A stretch of 64,000 bases of DNA from Bacteroidales bacterium (lineage in GTDB: Bacteria > Bacteroidota > Bacteroidia > Bacteroidales > Rikenellaceae): contig CAJTFS010000009.1 of NCBI GenBank assembly GCA_910575495.1, positions 1 through 64,000 of the forward strand. The letters run 5' to 3'. A model generated the notes under the pieces. The model had not been told where the DNA came from. It saw nothing but the letters and a program-made list of their open reading frames with translations, and did not search any database. The position numbers and the translations under genes are program-made. Shown piece after piece: positions 18,148 to 26,899 of this stretch (position 1 is the first letter of the stretch; each line of letters starts with the position of its first letter).

Positions 18148-19932
18148 TTATGCCCGGATCTTGTCGGCTACGATTTCGGCCAGATCGTGCACCTTTTTCG
18201 TGGCGCCGCGGCCGATGGCTTTTTTGCACAGCGGGCAGGCCGTGACGATGACTTCGGCACCGGTGGCTTCGAGTTCGGTCGCAACTTGCCGCGCGATGGC
18301 TTTCTGCTGCCCGTCGTCGATGGCCGTATTGGCGACCGACGAGCCGCAACAGGGGGCGTTTTCGCGTGTTGCGACGGGTTCGAGCAGCTCGCCGACGGCT
18401 TCGATCACGGCGCGCGGCTGGTCGTAGATGCCGCTGCCGCGCCCCAGTTCGCAGGGGTCGTGGTAGGTGTAGCGCGTGGAGTCGTGCTCGGTGCGGAGCC
18501 GTCCGGCCCGCAGGAGCCGCAGGATGTATTCCGAGTGATGGAGCACTTCGATGCCTTCGAGCGCATAATCTTCGCTGAAGACTTTCAGACAGATCGGACA
18601 CGAGGTCACCAGCGTCTGGATGCCGTGTTTGCGGAAGAGTTCCGTGTTGCAGGTCATCATCTTGCGGGCCGCATCGGTTTCGCCGGCGAGTTTGAGCGGC
18701 CGGCCGCAGCAGACGCCGCCGTCGCGGTCGGCCCACCACACCGCTTCGCCTGCGGTCGTGAAGATGCGCTCCATGGCCGCCAGCGTGCGGGGCGTGAGCA
18801 GGGTCATGCACCCGGCGAAGTAGCCCACCTTGCCGGTGCCCTGCGAGCGGTCGAGACCGCGCAGGTAGTCGTAGCGCCGTTTGTCGGGCAGGTTGCGCAT
18901 GGCGTCGCGCGAGTTGAGGCGCAGGGTGTTGAGGTCGATGCCTACGGGGCATTTGGCGGCGCAGCGGCCGCACATCAGGCAGTTGTCGGCCACCTCGGGG
19001 CGCAGCCGGCCGTAGCGGCGGTCGCGCAGGAAGTAGACCGACTGCACGTTGTCGATGCTCAGAACGCTCTGCAGCTGGCAGGGGTCGATGCAGATGCCGC
19101 AGCGCGAGCAGGCCTCGATCTGGAAGTCGTCGTACGACGAGCGTTTTTCACCCGAACGCAGACCGTAGCGGCGCAGGAAGATGAGGGGTATCTCCGTGAA
19201 GATGTGCATGTAGCGCGAGAAGGGCATGGCCACGAAGAAGATGCCCAGACACGAGGAGTAGAACCACCAGGCCGCGCTCTCCGCATTCATCAATGCCATC
19301 ATGCCGAACGTGCGGCGCATCCATTCGCCGATCGTGCCGGTCAGGAACCCCCCCCCGCCGTAGAGGGCGCACGTGGCGCTTTCGGCTACCAGACGGGCCG
19401 GGAAGATGAACCACAGGGCCGAGAGGGCGATGCGGTCGCCCATGACGTGTTTGGTCGTGCGGCGCATGCCCATGGCCTTGGAGCGGATGCGTTTGCTCCA
19501 GGCCAGCGCCACGCCCGAGAGGACGAAGAGCAGCAGCAGGTCCATCAAAAAGTCGAACACCGGCTTGTGGGGCAGCCCGGTAGCGAAATATTTGAAAAAG
19601 ACGTGTCCTTGCAGCGGAACGGGGCGGAATCCCAGGTGCGCCATGGTCTCGATCCAACCCACGGCGATCAGCAGGAACCAGCCGAAGGCCAGCGACATGT
19701 GCATGTAACCCAGCAGGGGATCGACCCGGAAGATGCGGCGGTGGAGCAGCGATTCGCCGATCGTCTCGCCGACGGCCCGGAAGGTGGCGCCGGTGGGAAT
19801 GCCCCGCAGGATCCGCAGTTTGTCGGCCCGCGGCAGCCGGTAGAGCCACAGCAGCCATTTGACTCCCACGATGGCGAACATCGCCGAAGCGCCCAGGATG
19901 AACGGCAGGCAGAAAGGTGCGTAGAAAGTCAT
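18148..19932 (-). CDS. Membrane cytochrome b / iron-sulfur heterodisulfide-reductase-like subunit (HdrDE-like fusion)
   Basis: A 594-residue fusion. The N-terminal half (about 1-260) has several membrane helices like the NarI/HdrE gamma subunit. The C-terminal half has two ferredoxin motifs (CSRCGICIDPC and CLMCGRCAAKCPVG) and two HdrB/HdrD-type CCG modules (CCGRPLKLAG...CPIC and CCGSSVAN...CPLC). It should pass electrons between quinone and the soluble partners encoded upstream. Last gene of the five-gene operon, 1 nt after the small ferredoxin gene. A nine-base C tract lies inside its coding sequence. Confidence 0.85.
   Translation of the reverse strand: MTFYAPFCLPFILGASAMFAIVGVKWLLWLYRLPRADKLRILRGIPTGATFRAVGETIGESLLHRRIFRVDPLLGYMHMSLAFGWFLLIAVGWIETMAHLGFRPVPLQGHVFFKYFATGLPHKPVFDFLMDLLLLFVLSGVALAWSKRIRSKAMGMRRTTKHVMGDRIALSALWFIFPARLVAESATCALYGGGGFLTGTIGEWMRRTFGMMALMNAESAAWWFYSSCLGIFFVAMPFSRYMHIFTEIPLIFLRRYGLRSGEKRSSYDDFQIEACSRCGICIDPCQLQSVLSIDNVQSVYFLRDRRYGRLRPEVADNCLMCGRCAAKCPVGIDLNTLRLNSRDAMRNLPDKRRYDYLRGLDRSQGTGKVGYFAGCMTLLTPRTLAAMERIFTTAGEAVWWADRDGGVCCGRPLKLAGETDAARKMMTCNTELFRKHGIQTLVTSCPICLKVFSEDYALEGIEVLHHSEYILRLLRAGRLRTEHDSTRYTYHDPCELGRGSGIYDQPRAVIEAVGELLEPVATRENAPCCGSSVANTAIDDGQQKAIARQVATELEATGAEVIVTACPLCKKAIGRGATKKVHDLAEIVADKIRA
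19348..19356 (+). repeat. C9 tract inside the HdrDE-like coding sequence
   Basis: Nine C residues on the plus strand encode the run of glycines in YGGGGFLTG, in the membrane half of the protein. A slip of one base would truncate the protein before all of its cofactor-binding motifs. Confidence 0.9.
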
Positions 19933-19933
19933 G

Positions 19934-20269
19934 TCAGAAGTCTCCCAGTTTGCGTTTGATGAGCATCACCACCCCGCGCGTGTTGATGCCGCGCGGGCAC
20001 ACGAGCCGGCATTTGCCGCACAGCATGCACTTGTTCATCTCCTCGTAGGCGCCCTGGTATTCGCCGCGGCGCACCAGGGTGTGGACCTTGCGGAAGTTGA
20101 ATTCCGTCAGGTTGCCGGCCGTGCAGACCGCCGTACAGCTGCCGCAGCCGATGCAGGTCTGCAGCTCGGGCATTTCGAGCAGGATTTCGTCGCTCTTGCG
20201 CAGGTTGTTGCGGTCGATGTCGATGGCCCGGGGCTTGGAGATGGAGTATCCGAAATTGATCGCTGCCAT
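19934..20269 (-). CDS. 4Fe-4S dicluster protein (HdrC-like)
   Basis: 111 residues with two cysteine motifs, CIGCGSCTAVC and CMLCGKCRLVCPRG, each binding a [4Fe-4S] cluster. The start at 20269 (MAAINFGYSISKP) is chosen because the extension upstream is out-of-frame sequence of the flavoprotein gene. It lies 4 nt after the HdrA-like gene and 1 nt before the membrane subunit gene, so it is probably the electron link between the flavoprotein and the membrane part. Confidence 0.85.
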   Translation of the reverse strand: MAAINFGYSISKPRAIDIDRNNLRKSDEILLEMPELQTCIGCGSCTAVCTAGNLTEFNFRKVHTLVRRGEYQGAYEEMNKCMLCGKCRLVCPRGINTRGVVMLIKRKLGDF

Positions 20270-20273
20270 GGGC

Positions 20274-21272
20274 CTATGCTTTGAGGTATTCGGCCACGGC
20301 GTCGGCCGCGGCGGTGGCTTCGTTGAGGGTTTCGCCCACGTTCTTGGGTGCTGTGACGGTGCCGGCATAGAAGATGCCCTCCACGTTGCTGCGTATGTTG
20401 CCCAGGAAGTGGTCGCGCGGGGACAGGAAGCCGCTCGGAGCGCGCCGCAGCTCCTCGTTGAGCGTGGCGTTGTCATCGTTGGCGCGCATGCCCACCAGCA
20501 GGACCAGCATGTCGACGCTCATGCGCAGCGGGCGTCCCGTGAGGGTGTCTTCGGCCTTGATCTGGATGCGGCCGTCGAGCGTCGGCGCCGCTTCGGAGAT
20601 GCGGCCGCGCACGAAGTGGACGTTGCACCGCTGCTGCGCCTCGCGGTACATCTCCTCGTAGCCGGGGCCGAACATGCGGATGTCCATGTAGAAGTTGAAG
20701 ACGTCGGCCCCGGGAAAGAGCCGCTTCATCTCCATGGCCTGCTTCACGCCCGTGATGCAGCAGACGCGCGAGCAGTGCTGCTGGCACACCTTTTCGTCGC
20801 GCGAACCCACGCAGTGCAGGAAAGCGATGCGCGCTGGGGCCCGGCCGTCGGCGCAGGCCACCCGGCCCTCGTTGAGCATCCGTTCGATGTCGGCCGAGGT
20901 GTAGACGTTGTCGTAGAGCCCGTAGCCGTACTCCTCCTTGACCGCCGCATCGAAAAGCGTGAATCCGGTGGCCACCACCACTGCGTCGCAGGCGAGTTGC
21001 GTGCCGTCGGCCAGCGTCACGCTCGTGGGCGTCACGCTGCGGACCTCGCTCCGCGTGCGGACTTCGATCTTCTGTCGCTCGATGCGCCGGCGCAGCTCCG
21101 TCAGCACCTCTTCGGCCGGCGTGAACGTCGGAAAGAGGGCGTGCCAGCCGCGCAGTTTGCCGCCCGGCTCGGCTTCCTTTTCCAGCAGCAGCGGTTCGAT
21201 GCCCAGTTCGGAGAGCCGCAGCGCCGTCTGCATGCCGGCCACGCCGCCGCCTATGATAATCGCTTTTTTCAT
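20274..21272 (-). CDS. FAD-dependent oxidoreductase, HdrA/QmoA-like
   Basis: A 332-residue flavoprotein. AIIIGGGVAGMQTALRL at 4-20 is the FAD-binding Rossmann start and GGKLRG follows. HCVGSRDEKVCQQHCSRVCC at about 155-175 is the HdrA/QmoA-type cysteine cluster motif that binds iron-sulfur. The C-terminal GIFYAGTVTAPKNVGETL closes the FAD domain. It is shorter than methanogen HdrA and lacks extra ferredoxin domains, which makes it closer to QmoA. It may confurcate or transfer electrons within the operon's complex. Substrate unknown. Confidence 0.85.
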   Translation of the reverse strand: MKKAIIIGGGVAGMQTALRLSELGIEPLLLEKEAEPGGKLRGWHALFPTFTPAEEVLTELRRRIERQKIEVRTRSEVRSVTPTSVTLADGTQLACDAVVVATGFTLFDAAVKEEYGYGLYDNVYTSADIERMLNEGRVACADGRAPARIAFLHCVGSRDEKVCQQHCSRVCCITGVKQAMEMKRLFPGADVFNFYMDIRMFGPGYEEMYREAQQRCNVHFVRGRISEAAPTLDGRIQIKAEDTLTGRPLRMSVDMLVLLVGMRANDDNATLNEELRRAPSGFLSPRDHFLGNIRSNVEGIFYAGTVTAPKNVGETLNEATAAADAVAEYLKA

Positions 21273-21318
21273 ACGTGTTTCTTCCTTTTTTTCGGTTGCG
21301 GTTGTTTGCCCGGCGCTT

Positions 21319-22404
21319 CTATTCGCGCATGTCGTAGAGTGTCGCCGGCGGGCAGCCGTTGACCACCGCCGAGCCGGGTTTGCCGATATATTTGCCGTTG
21401 CGGCCCAGGTATTTGGCTGCCGGGTCGTAGTCGATGCCCATCTTGTCCAGGAGGGGCTCCACGTCGACCTGGTGCATCTGCATGCCCAGGGCCCACGGGT
21501 CGTAGCCCAGCACCAGACCGGCCATCTCCTCGTAGGTGAGCACCGGGATGCCGTGGCCGTTTTCGCCGTAGGTCGTGCCCTCCATTTCGGCAATGGCGTA
21601 CTGCCACTTGTCGAGGAACATCGCGCAGCCCGGGCAGTTGGCCACGATGAAGTCGGGCTTGTAGGGCGCCATGCTCTCCAGTTTCTTGTGCGAATTGGCG
21701 ATCGAGTAGCCGCGGTTGGCCTGCACCAGGTAGTTGCGGAATCCGAAGCCGCAGCAGTGGCGCCGTTCGGGGTAGTCGACGCACTGGCCGCCCCACGACT
21801 CGATCATGCCGGCCAGCACGTAGGGGAATTCCGAGCCGCCGATGCCCGATTTGGGGAATATCTTGGCATAGTGGCAGCCGATGTGTTCGACCACGCGGAG
21901 CGGTTCGCCCGTGACGGTGTTCACCAGCCGGTGTTTGGCCTTGCGGGCGATCTCGTCGCGGAAGTGGAACATGACGTCCGACGTGTGGGCCAGACTGGCG
22001 GGCTTGCGGAATTCGCGGCCCGTGGCCTTCAGCAGATTCTCGCGCGTCTTCTGTTCCGTTTCGGGAAACTCCTCCCACGTGGCCAGCACCTCGGTGTAGA
22101 CGCCGAACGAGGTGATGCACGAGGCCACGAAGTTCTCGTAGCCTGCTTCGGTCATCAGGGCGAACTGGCGCGCCACGACGGTCATGATCGTTTCGAGCGG
22201 CACGATGTCCGAGTGGTAGCCGATGCCCGTGCACGACGAGTGCTTGGGGTCGTCCAGCAGGTCGCGGCCCAGATCGTTCTGCAGAATGTCGATGAAGGCC
22301 TTTTCGCTGCCCGGGAAGAAGTTCTGGCGGATGCAGCTGCGCGCATAGTAGTAGCGGTCGTCGGCTATCTGTTTCTGGTATTCTTTCCAGCTGTTGCGTT
22401 TCAT
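21319..22404 (-). CDS. Heterodisulfide-reductase-related CCG-domain protein (HdrB-like)
   Basis: 361 residues with two CCG-type cysteine modules: SCTGIGYHSD and HIGCHYAKIFP in the first half, then RRHCCGFGF with ANCPGCAMFLDKW, which together make up the noncubane-cluster site of HdrB-type proteins. A final NGCPPATLY adds another cysteine. HdrB-like subunits reduce disulfides or act on thiol adducts; the real substrate here is unknown, and a methanogen-type CoM-S-S-CoB role is not plausible in this host. Second gene of the operon. Confidence 0.82.
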   Translation of the reverse strand: MKRNSWKEYQKQIADDRYYYARSCIRQNFFPGSEKAFIDILQNDLGRDLLDDPKHSSCTGIGYHSDIVPLETIMTVVARQFALMTEAGYENFVASCITSFGVYTEVLATWEEFPETEQKTRENLLKATGREFRKPASLAHTSDVMFHFRDEIARKAKHRLVNTVTGEPLRVVEHIGCHYAKIFPKSGIGGSEFPYVLAGMIESWGGQCVDYPERRHCCGFGFRNYLVQANRGYSIANSHKKLESMAPYKPDFIVANCPGCAMFLDKWQYAIAEMEGTTYGENGHGIPVLTYEEMAGLVLGYDPWALGMQMHQVDVEPLLDKMGIDYDPAAKYLGRNGKYIGKPGSAVVNGCPPATLYDMRE

Positions 22405-22574
22405 GGTGTCGGTAATGCCTGTTTTATGGTTCGGCGGTCGTTGGGTTTCGTTGCTGTCCGGGGTTTCGGCCCTCCGCTTCTGTCGGGCGGGTCCTATGCA
22501 GATGCGTCATCCGTGGGCGGAATGCGGCGGCCGGTCGTGGCAGCGGATATTCCGGAGAAAGACGGTGCCTGGGG

Positions 22575-23273
22575 TCAACCGTGTTCGTTGCTGTTGTTCC
22601 GGAAGACGTCCATCATGTATTCTTGGGTAGCCCCTTCTGCATAGCCCAGTTCGCGGGCCTTGCGGTCGGAGTGGTTTTCGATGGCTTCGAACATCGCCTT
22701 GCCGCCGCTCACCTCGAAGATGCGGTCGATCTCGCCGAGCGACTCTTCGTCCAGGCGGCGCAGGGCGCCGGCACCGTGACGCATGTATACCGGGGTGAAC
22801 TGCGCGAAGATCTCCTTGTCGTGGTCGAAGACCCACTTCCACACGGTGCCCTGTTCGGGGTGGAGTTCGGGCCGGACCATCCGCGGCACGATGCAGTAGC
22901 CCGTGCGCAGGATGTTGTCGCCGATGATGCGCTTGAGAGCCAGCTGCTGGCGTCCCTTTTCGCTTTCGGCGAAGAGTCCCAGCTTCTGCGAGAGCGTGCG
23001 CAGCGCCTGGATCACATAGCCCGGCGTGTTGCCGCGCGGGCAGCGGGGCCGGCACGACATGCACTCGCCGCAGTACCAGATGGTGTCGCTTTTCAGGAGC
23101 CGTTCGATGGCTTCCTCGTCGCGCGTCTGCACGATCGATACGATCTGCCGCGGGTCGTAGTTGTAGAACTCCGCCGCGGGGCAGACGCCCGTGCAGACGC
23201 CGCAGTTCATGCAGGCGTTGAGTCCCTCGCGGAACCGCACGTCCTCCATGAGCATGTCGAAATATTTTCCCAT
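22575..23273 (-). CDS. 4Fe-4S dicluster protein (HdrC-like), first gene of the redox operon
   Basis: 232 residues. Two ferredoxin motifs, CMNCGVCTGVCPA at about 21-33 and CGECMSCRPRCPRG at about 68-81, are followed by an alpha-helical C-terminal half that ends YMMDVFRNNSNEHG. Together with the HdrB-, HdrA-, ferredoxin- and membrane-type genes downstream it forms a set comparable to Qmo/Hdr complexes. A TACCTTTG box stands 24 nt upstream of the ATG. Confidence 0.85.
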   Translation of the reverse strand: MGKYFDMLMEDVRFREGLNACMNCGVCTGVCPAAEFYNYDPRQIVSIVQTRDEEAIERLLKSDTIWYCGECMSCRPRCPRGNTPGYVIQALRTLSQKLGLFAESEKGRQQLALKRIIGDNILRTGYCIVPRMVRPELHPEQGTVWKWVFDHDKEIFAQFTPVYMRHGAGALRRLDEESLGEIDRIFEVSGGKAMFEAIENHSDRKARELGYAEGATQEYMMDVFRNNSNEHG

Positions 23274-23296
23274 GTTCGTCTGAACCTTTGCAAGCG

Positions 23297-23304
23297 CAAA
23301 GGTA
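23297..23304 (-). promoter_or_regulatory. Candidate -7 box of the Hdr-like operon
   Basis: Minus strand TACCTTTG, 24 nt above the ATG of the first gene; no clear -33 TTTG. Confidence 0.45.
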
Positions 23305-23369
23305 CTCGTTTCCGGCGGATCGGGCGGTGGTATAAATACCTAAATTGCAGCCGGGTTTCGGGCTGCCGG

Positions 23370-23401
23370 TTTGGCGTTTCCGGTGTTGGGGGTTATTTTT
23401 G
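23370..23401 (+). promoter_or_regulatory. Bacteroidota-type promoter of the secreted hypothetical gene
   Basis: TTTG (23370-23373), a 20-nt spacer and TATTTTTG (23394-23401), 44 nt before the ATG at 23445. It is divergent from the Hdr-like operon promoter. Confidence 0.6.
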
Positions 23402-23444
23402 CAGAAATTACGGGCCGCTCCGGCGGCCGCAGCTTGTTGGAGTC

Positions 23445-24260
23445 ATGAAACGAATCCTTTTCTTGTTTGTTGTTTCGGCGTTGTTCGATGTTGCTTCGGT
23501 GTCGGCGGAGGTTCCGCCGGAGATGAAGATTCTGCCCCGCCGCGTTTCGCATATCGGAGTCACGAAACCGGAGAAGCAATCCTATGTATTGCATTTCTCC
23601 TACGATGGGCAGGGGCGCATCGTTGCCGTCCGCCGCACGAACCGGAGCCGTCGGGACGAAGGGGGGTTCCGCAGGGTCGGGGAGGACGACACCGTGAAGA
23701 TCGCTTATGCGCCCGACCGGGTCACGGTGACCGATGCCGCAGGCAGAGCGGTTTACGAAGTGGCCGGCGGCCGGGCGGTGGCGGTCGCCGAATCGTGGTA
23801 TGAAACGATGGAATTTTCCGGCGGAAGTGCCGGAACCTACTCCTACGATGGGTGCGGATACCTTGCCGGCAGCACCTTTGCGAATGAAAACGTCGAATAT
23901 GCCGAATCTTACAAGATTGCCGGCGGCGTTTTCGCCGGGATGAGGCGCGATGTCGAGGGGCAGGTGCTGGAGGCCGGTTACGAAAACGATCCCGAACGGC
24001 TCAACAATCTGAACATCGACCTTTTCGGGCTGGACGAAATCTTCTTTTACGGCAACTTCTCTCCGGTGCTGCTGTACGGCATCGGCGGCCGGCGGGTGCG
24101 TACGCTGCCGGTGAAGATCGTTTATCGATGGGCGGAGAGTGCCGATGAACCCGAATACCGCACCTATGAATATGAGATGGCCGGCGAGTATGTTGCGGCC
24201 GTGGAGGTGCGCGACGAACGCGGCGGGCGGATACGCCTGGAGTTTTTCTACGAAGAATAG
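23445..24260 (+). CDS. Secreted protein of unknown function, DUF4595-like beta repeats
   Basis: 271 residues with signal peptide MKRILFLFVVSALFDVASVSA. The body is a run of antiparallel-strand motifs such as LHFSYDGQGRIVAVRR, TYSYDGCGYLAGST and YEYEMAGEYVAAVEVRD, the pattern of YD-type or DUF4595 beta-sheet proteins of Bacteroidales. It lacks the long repeat arrays of Rhs proteins. No enzyme motif is seen. It is a single gene with its own promoter and a shared terminator. Confidence 0.65.
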   Translation: MKRILFLFVVSALFDVASVSAEVPPEMKILPRRVSHIGVTKPEKQSYVLHFSYDGQGRIVAVRRTNRSRRDEGGFRRVGEDDTVKIAYAPDRVTVTDAAGRAVYEVAGGRAVAVAESWYETMEFSGGSAGTYSYDGCGYLAGSTFANENVEYAESYKIAGGVFAGMRRDVEGQVLEAGYENDPERLNNLNIDLFGLDEIFFYGNFSPVLLYGIGGRRVRTLPVKIVYRWAESADEPEYRTYEYEMAGEYVAAVEVRDERGGRIRLEFFYEE

Positions 24261-24298
24261 TTCATATTGCGGTGAGCGCCCATCGCTGCGGTCCTGTT

Positions 24299-24335
24299 GC
24301 AACGAGACCCCTGCTTTCGGCAGGGGCCTCGTTGC
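24299..24335. terminator. Bidirectional terminator hairpin
   Basis: GCAACGAGACCCCTGC, loop, GCAGGGGCCTCGTTGC with one mismatch, between the convergent secreted-protein gene and folA. Confidence 0.8.
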
Positions 24336-24355
24336 GTTGTTCATCCGGAAGCGGG

Positions 24356-24835
24356 TTATCGTCGTTCGTAGGTCTCGAAGACGAACGGGTAGGGGTATCT
24401 TTCGCCGTGCGGAAAGGCTTCCGATTCGACGAGCCGCCATTGCGAAGCGTCCCACTCCGGAAAGCGGGTCTCGCCTTCGTAGCTGTGCTCCACGCGTGTG
24501 AGGTGGAAGCGGTCGGCCAGCGGGAGCGCCTCGGCGTAGATCTGCGCGCCGCCGATGATGAAGACTTCTTCTTCTGCCGGGAAGAGCGCCAGCGCTTCGC
24601 CGAGCGAGTGCACCGTTTCGCACCCCTCGAACGTTGTTTCCTGCCGCGTGACCACCACGTTGCGGCGGTTGGGCAGCGGGCGGCCCAGCGATTCGTAGGT
24701 CTTGCGGCCCATGACCACGGGATGACCCGTCGTCAGCGCCTTGAAGTGTTGCAGGTCTTCGCGGATGTGCCACAGCAGGGCGTTCCGGTCGCCGATCACG
24801 CCGTTTTGAGCTACGGCGACTATGATTGAAATCAT
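24356..24835 (-). CDS. folA: Dihydrofolate reductase
   Basis: A 159-residue DHFR, the normal bacterial length. ISIIVAVAQNGVIGDRNALLWH is the N-terminal substrate/NADPH region (positions 2-23), VVMGRKTYESLGRPLPNR and VFIIGGAQIYAEAL are the other hallmarks. It reduces dihydrofolate to tetrahydrofolate, which is oxidised again by thymidylate synthase encoded just upstream (216 nt apart). The start at 24835 is fixed by the family N-terminus; an upstream extension is noise. Confidence 0.95.
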   Translation of the reverse strand: MISIIVAVAQNGVIGDRNALLWHIREDLQHFKALTTGHPVVMGRKTYESLGRPLPNRRNVVVTRQETTFEGCETVHSLGEALALFPAEEEVFIIGGAQIYAEALPLADRFHLTRVEHSYEGETRFPEWDASQWRLVESEAFPHGERYPYPFVFETYERR

Positions 24836-25051
24836 GTTGGTGTCTGTGATTTGATTTTTTGCCGGGACTGCCGGACGGATGATGTTGCGTAACGACGCTT
24901 GTTTTGATGAACCGTGTTTCCTTTTTTTTGTTATAGCCGCTTTTTGCCGGTACAAAAAGCGGCGCAGACATCGCATCGGGGCGGATTTTGATAAGGAGAC
25001 GTTATTCTGAACAAAGCGAAGGATCTGTAAAACAAATGAGAACCCGGACGG
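24836..25051. other. Intergenic region between thyA and folA
   Basis: 216 nt without a gene. GTTATTCTGAACAAAGCGAAGGATCTG at about 25002-25028 is another degenerate member of the dispersed CATTCTGA...GAATCTG repeat family seen near 210, 8100 and 8400. Confidence 0.5.
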
Positions 25052-25945
25052 CTAAAACGACATCGGGGCCTTGATGGCGGGCCAGGGGTCGTAGGCTTCG
25101 AGCGTGAAGTCGTCGAAGCGGAAATCGAAGATCGACTTCACGGCGGGGTTGAGCCGCATGACGGGCAGGGGCCGCGGGGTGCGGGCAAGCTGTTCCTCGA
25201 CCTGCTCCATGTGGTTGAGGTAGAGATGCGTGTCGCCCAACGTGTGGATGAACTCGCCCGGCTCCAGACCGCACACCTGCGCCATCATCTGCGTCAGCAG
25301 GGCGTAGGAGGCGATGTTGAACGGTACGCCCAGAAACGTGTCGGCGCTCCGCTGGTAGAGTTGGCACGAGAGCCGCCCCCGGGCCACGTAGAATTGAAAC
25401 AGCACATGGCAGGGCGGCAGGGCCATTTCGTCCACCTCGGCCACGTTCCATGCCGAGACCAGAATGCGCCGCGATTCGGGATCGGTCCGGATCAGTTCCG
25501 CCGCCTGCGCGATCTGGTCGATCGTGCTGCCGTCGGGCCTCGGCCACGAACGCCACTGGTAGCCGTAGACGTGGTTGAGGTCGCCGTAGCGGTAGCCTTC
25601 GACGGGCGACTCGCTGCCGGCCGAGACGAGAAATGTTTCGCGGTCCAGCGGCCGGATGCCCCGGGCCGCGCACAGCTCCCCGTAGTAGCGGTAGGCGTCG
25701 TTGTCCCAGATGTGTACGCCGTTTTCGACCAGATAGGCGATGTTGGTGTCGCCGCGCAGGAACCACAGCAGTTCGTGGATCACTCCTTTGAGGAACACCT
25801 TCTTGGTCGTCAGCAGCGGGAATCCCTCGCGCAGGTCGAAGCGCATCTGGTGGCCGAAGACGCTTTTCGTGCCGGTGCCCGTGCGGTCGCCCCGCACGAT
25901 GCCTTCGTCCTTGATCCGGTGCAGCAGGTCGAGATATTGTTTCAT
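25052..25945 (-). CDS. thyA: Thymidylate synthase
   Basis: A 297-residue folate-dependent ThyA converting dUMP to d[14 protein letters not shown] is the phosphate-binding loop near residue 21, [10 protein letters not shown] and [12 protein letters not shown] (catalytic Cys) are intact, followed by [18 protein letters not shown] and GDTHLYLNH. The start at 25945 overlaps the lpxH stop (ATGA), implying coupled translation. It is co-oriented with folA. Confidence 0.96.
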   Translation of the reverse strand: MKQYLDLLHRIKDEGIVRGDRTGTGTKSVFGHQMRFDLREGFPLLTTKKVFLKGVIHELLWFLRGDTNIAYLVENGVHIWDNDAYRYYGELCAARGIRPLDRETFLVSAGSESPVEGYRYGDLNHVYGYQWRSWPRPDGSTIDQIAQAAELIRTDPESRRILVSAWNVAEVDEMALPPCHVLFQFYVARGRLSCQLYQRSADTFLGVPFNIASYALLTQMMAQVCGLEPGEFIHTLGDTHLYLNHMEQVEEQLARTPRPLPVMRLNPAVKSIFDFRFDDFTLEAYDPWPAIKAPMSF

Positions 25946-26682
25946 GGGTCGAATCGTTTGAGGGTCAGTTCGCCCGCGTCGTCCAGCACCCCGTAGGCCG
26001 GGGTCGTCTCCCAGGAGCTCAGATGGAGGGTGTGGAGGTTTCCGTCGCGGTAGTCGCGGGCTGCGTGCATGTGGCCGAAAACGAAGTGGTCGACTTCGTG
26101 TTCCGCCGCATATTCGCGGGCGTAGGCGATCAGCGGTTCGGCCAGCGAGGGGTCGGCGGGTCCTTCGGTGCGGTGGGCCTTGCGCGACTTGCCGCTCCAC
26201 CATTGTCCGAACCGCATGGCCAGGTCGGGGTGCAGGCCCCATGCGAAAAGCCAGCGCAGAAGCCGCGAGCGGAAAATGCGGTTGAGCAGCTTGAGGGCCG
26301 GCCGGTCGTCGATCTTCATGTTGTCGCCGTGGGCGATGAAGATGCGGCGGCCGCAGAGGGAGACGGTGCAGGGGGCGGTGCGGATCTCCACGCCGCATTC
26401 GCGCGGGAGGTAGTCGCCCATCCACATGTCGTGGTTGCCCGTGAAGAGGACCACCCGGATGCCCCGGTCGGTCAGTTCGGCCAGCTTGCCCAGCGTCCGG
26501 ACGAAACCCTGCGGCACCACGCGGCGGTATTCGAACCAGAAGTCGAAGATGTCGCCCACGAGGAAGATCGCTTCCGCATCGCGCGCCGCCATGTCGAGCC
26601 ACGCCACGAACTTGCGTTCGGTCGCGCGGGCCTCCTGCGGGGTCCCGCCTCCCAGATGGACGTCGGATGCGAAGTAGATCAT
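25942..26682 (-). CDS. lpxH: UDP-2,3-diacylglucosamine diphosphatase
   Basis: A 246-residue calcineurin-like metallophosphoesterase of the LpxH type, which makes lipid X in lipid A synthesis. The metal motifs are in order: SDVHLGG at 6-12, [26 protein letters not shown], and [12 protein letters not shown] near residue 205. It overlaps thyA by 4 nt (ATGA). Cytoplasmic face of the inner membrane is expected. Confidence 0.88.
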   Translation of the reverse strand: MIYFASDVHLGGGTPQEARATERKFVAWLDMAARDAEAIFLVGDIFDFWFEYRRVVPQGFVRTLGKLAELTDRGIRVVLFTGNHDMWMGDYLPRECGVEIRTAPCTVSLCGRRIFIAHGDNMKIDDRPALKLLNRIFRSRLLRWLFAWGLHPDLAMRFGQWWSGKSRKAHRTEGPADPSLAEPLIAYAREYAAEHEVDHFVFGHMHAARDYRDGNLHTLHLSSWETTPAYGVLDDAGELTLKRFDP

Positions 26683-26875
26683 GCTTGAAGTTCGGAATTC
26701 ACGATTCGGAATGTACGTTTTGGCGGTGCGGTCCGACAGGTCGAATATGATTCCGAACCTTTTCGGGGGCTCCTTTTTCTTTGTCGGAGAAACACCCGTT
26801 GCGACCTTTCGCTGCGCTCGGGGCGTCGGTTGAGGTGTCCCGGGAATCGAACGGACATGCGGGCGCCGTACCCTG

Positions 26876-26884
26876 CCCCCCCCC
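26876..26884 (+). repeat. C9 tract downstream of the thioredoxin-like gene
   Basis: Nine C residues between the 3' end of the DUF4369/thioredoxin-like gene (26900) and the lpxH start region. The surrounding 26683-26899 stretch has no supported gene. Confidence 0.9.
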
Positions 26885-26899
26885 TGCGCGGAGGCATTT

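Noticed and set aside
18148..23273. Methanogen-type heterodisulfide reductase
   Set aside because: Motifs are Hdr-like, but coenzyme M/B chemistry is not expected in this host; only the general redox type is supported.
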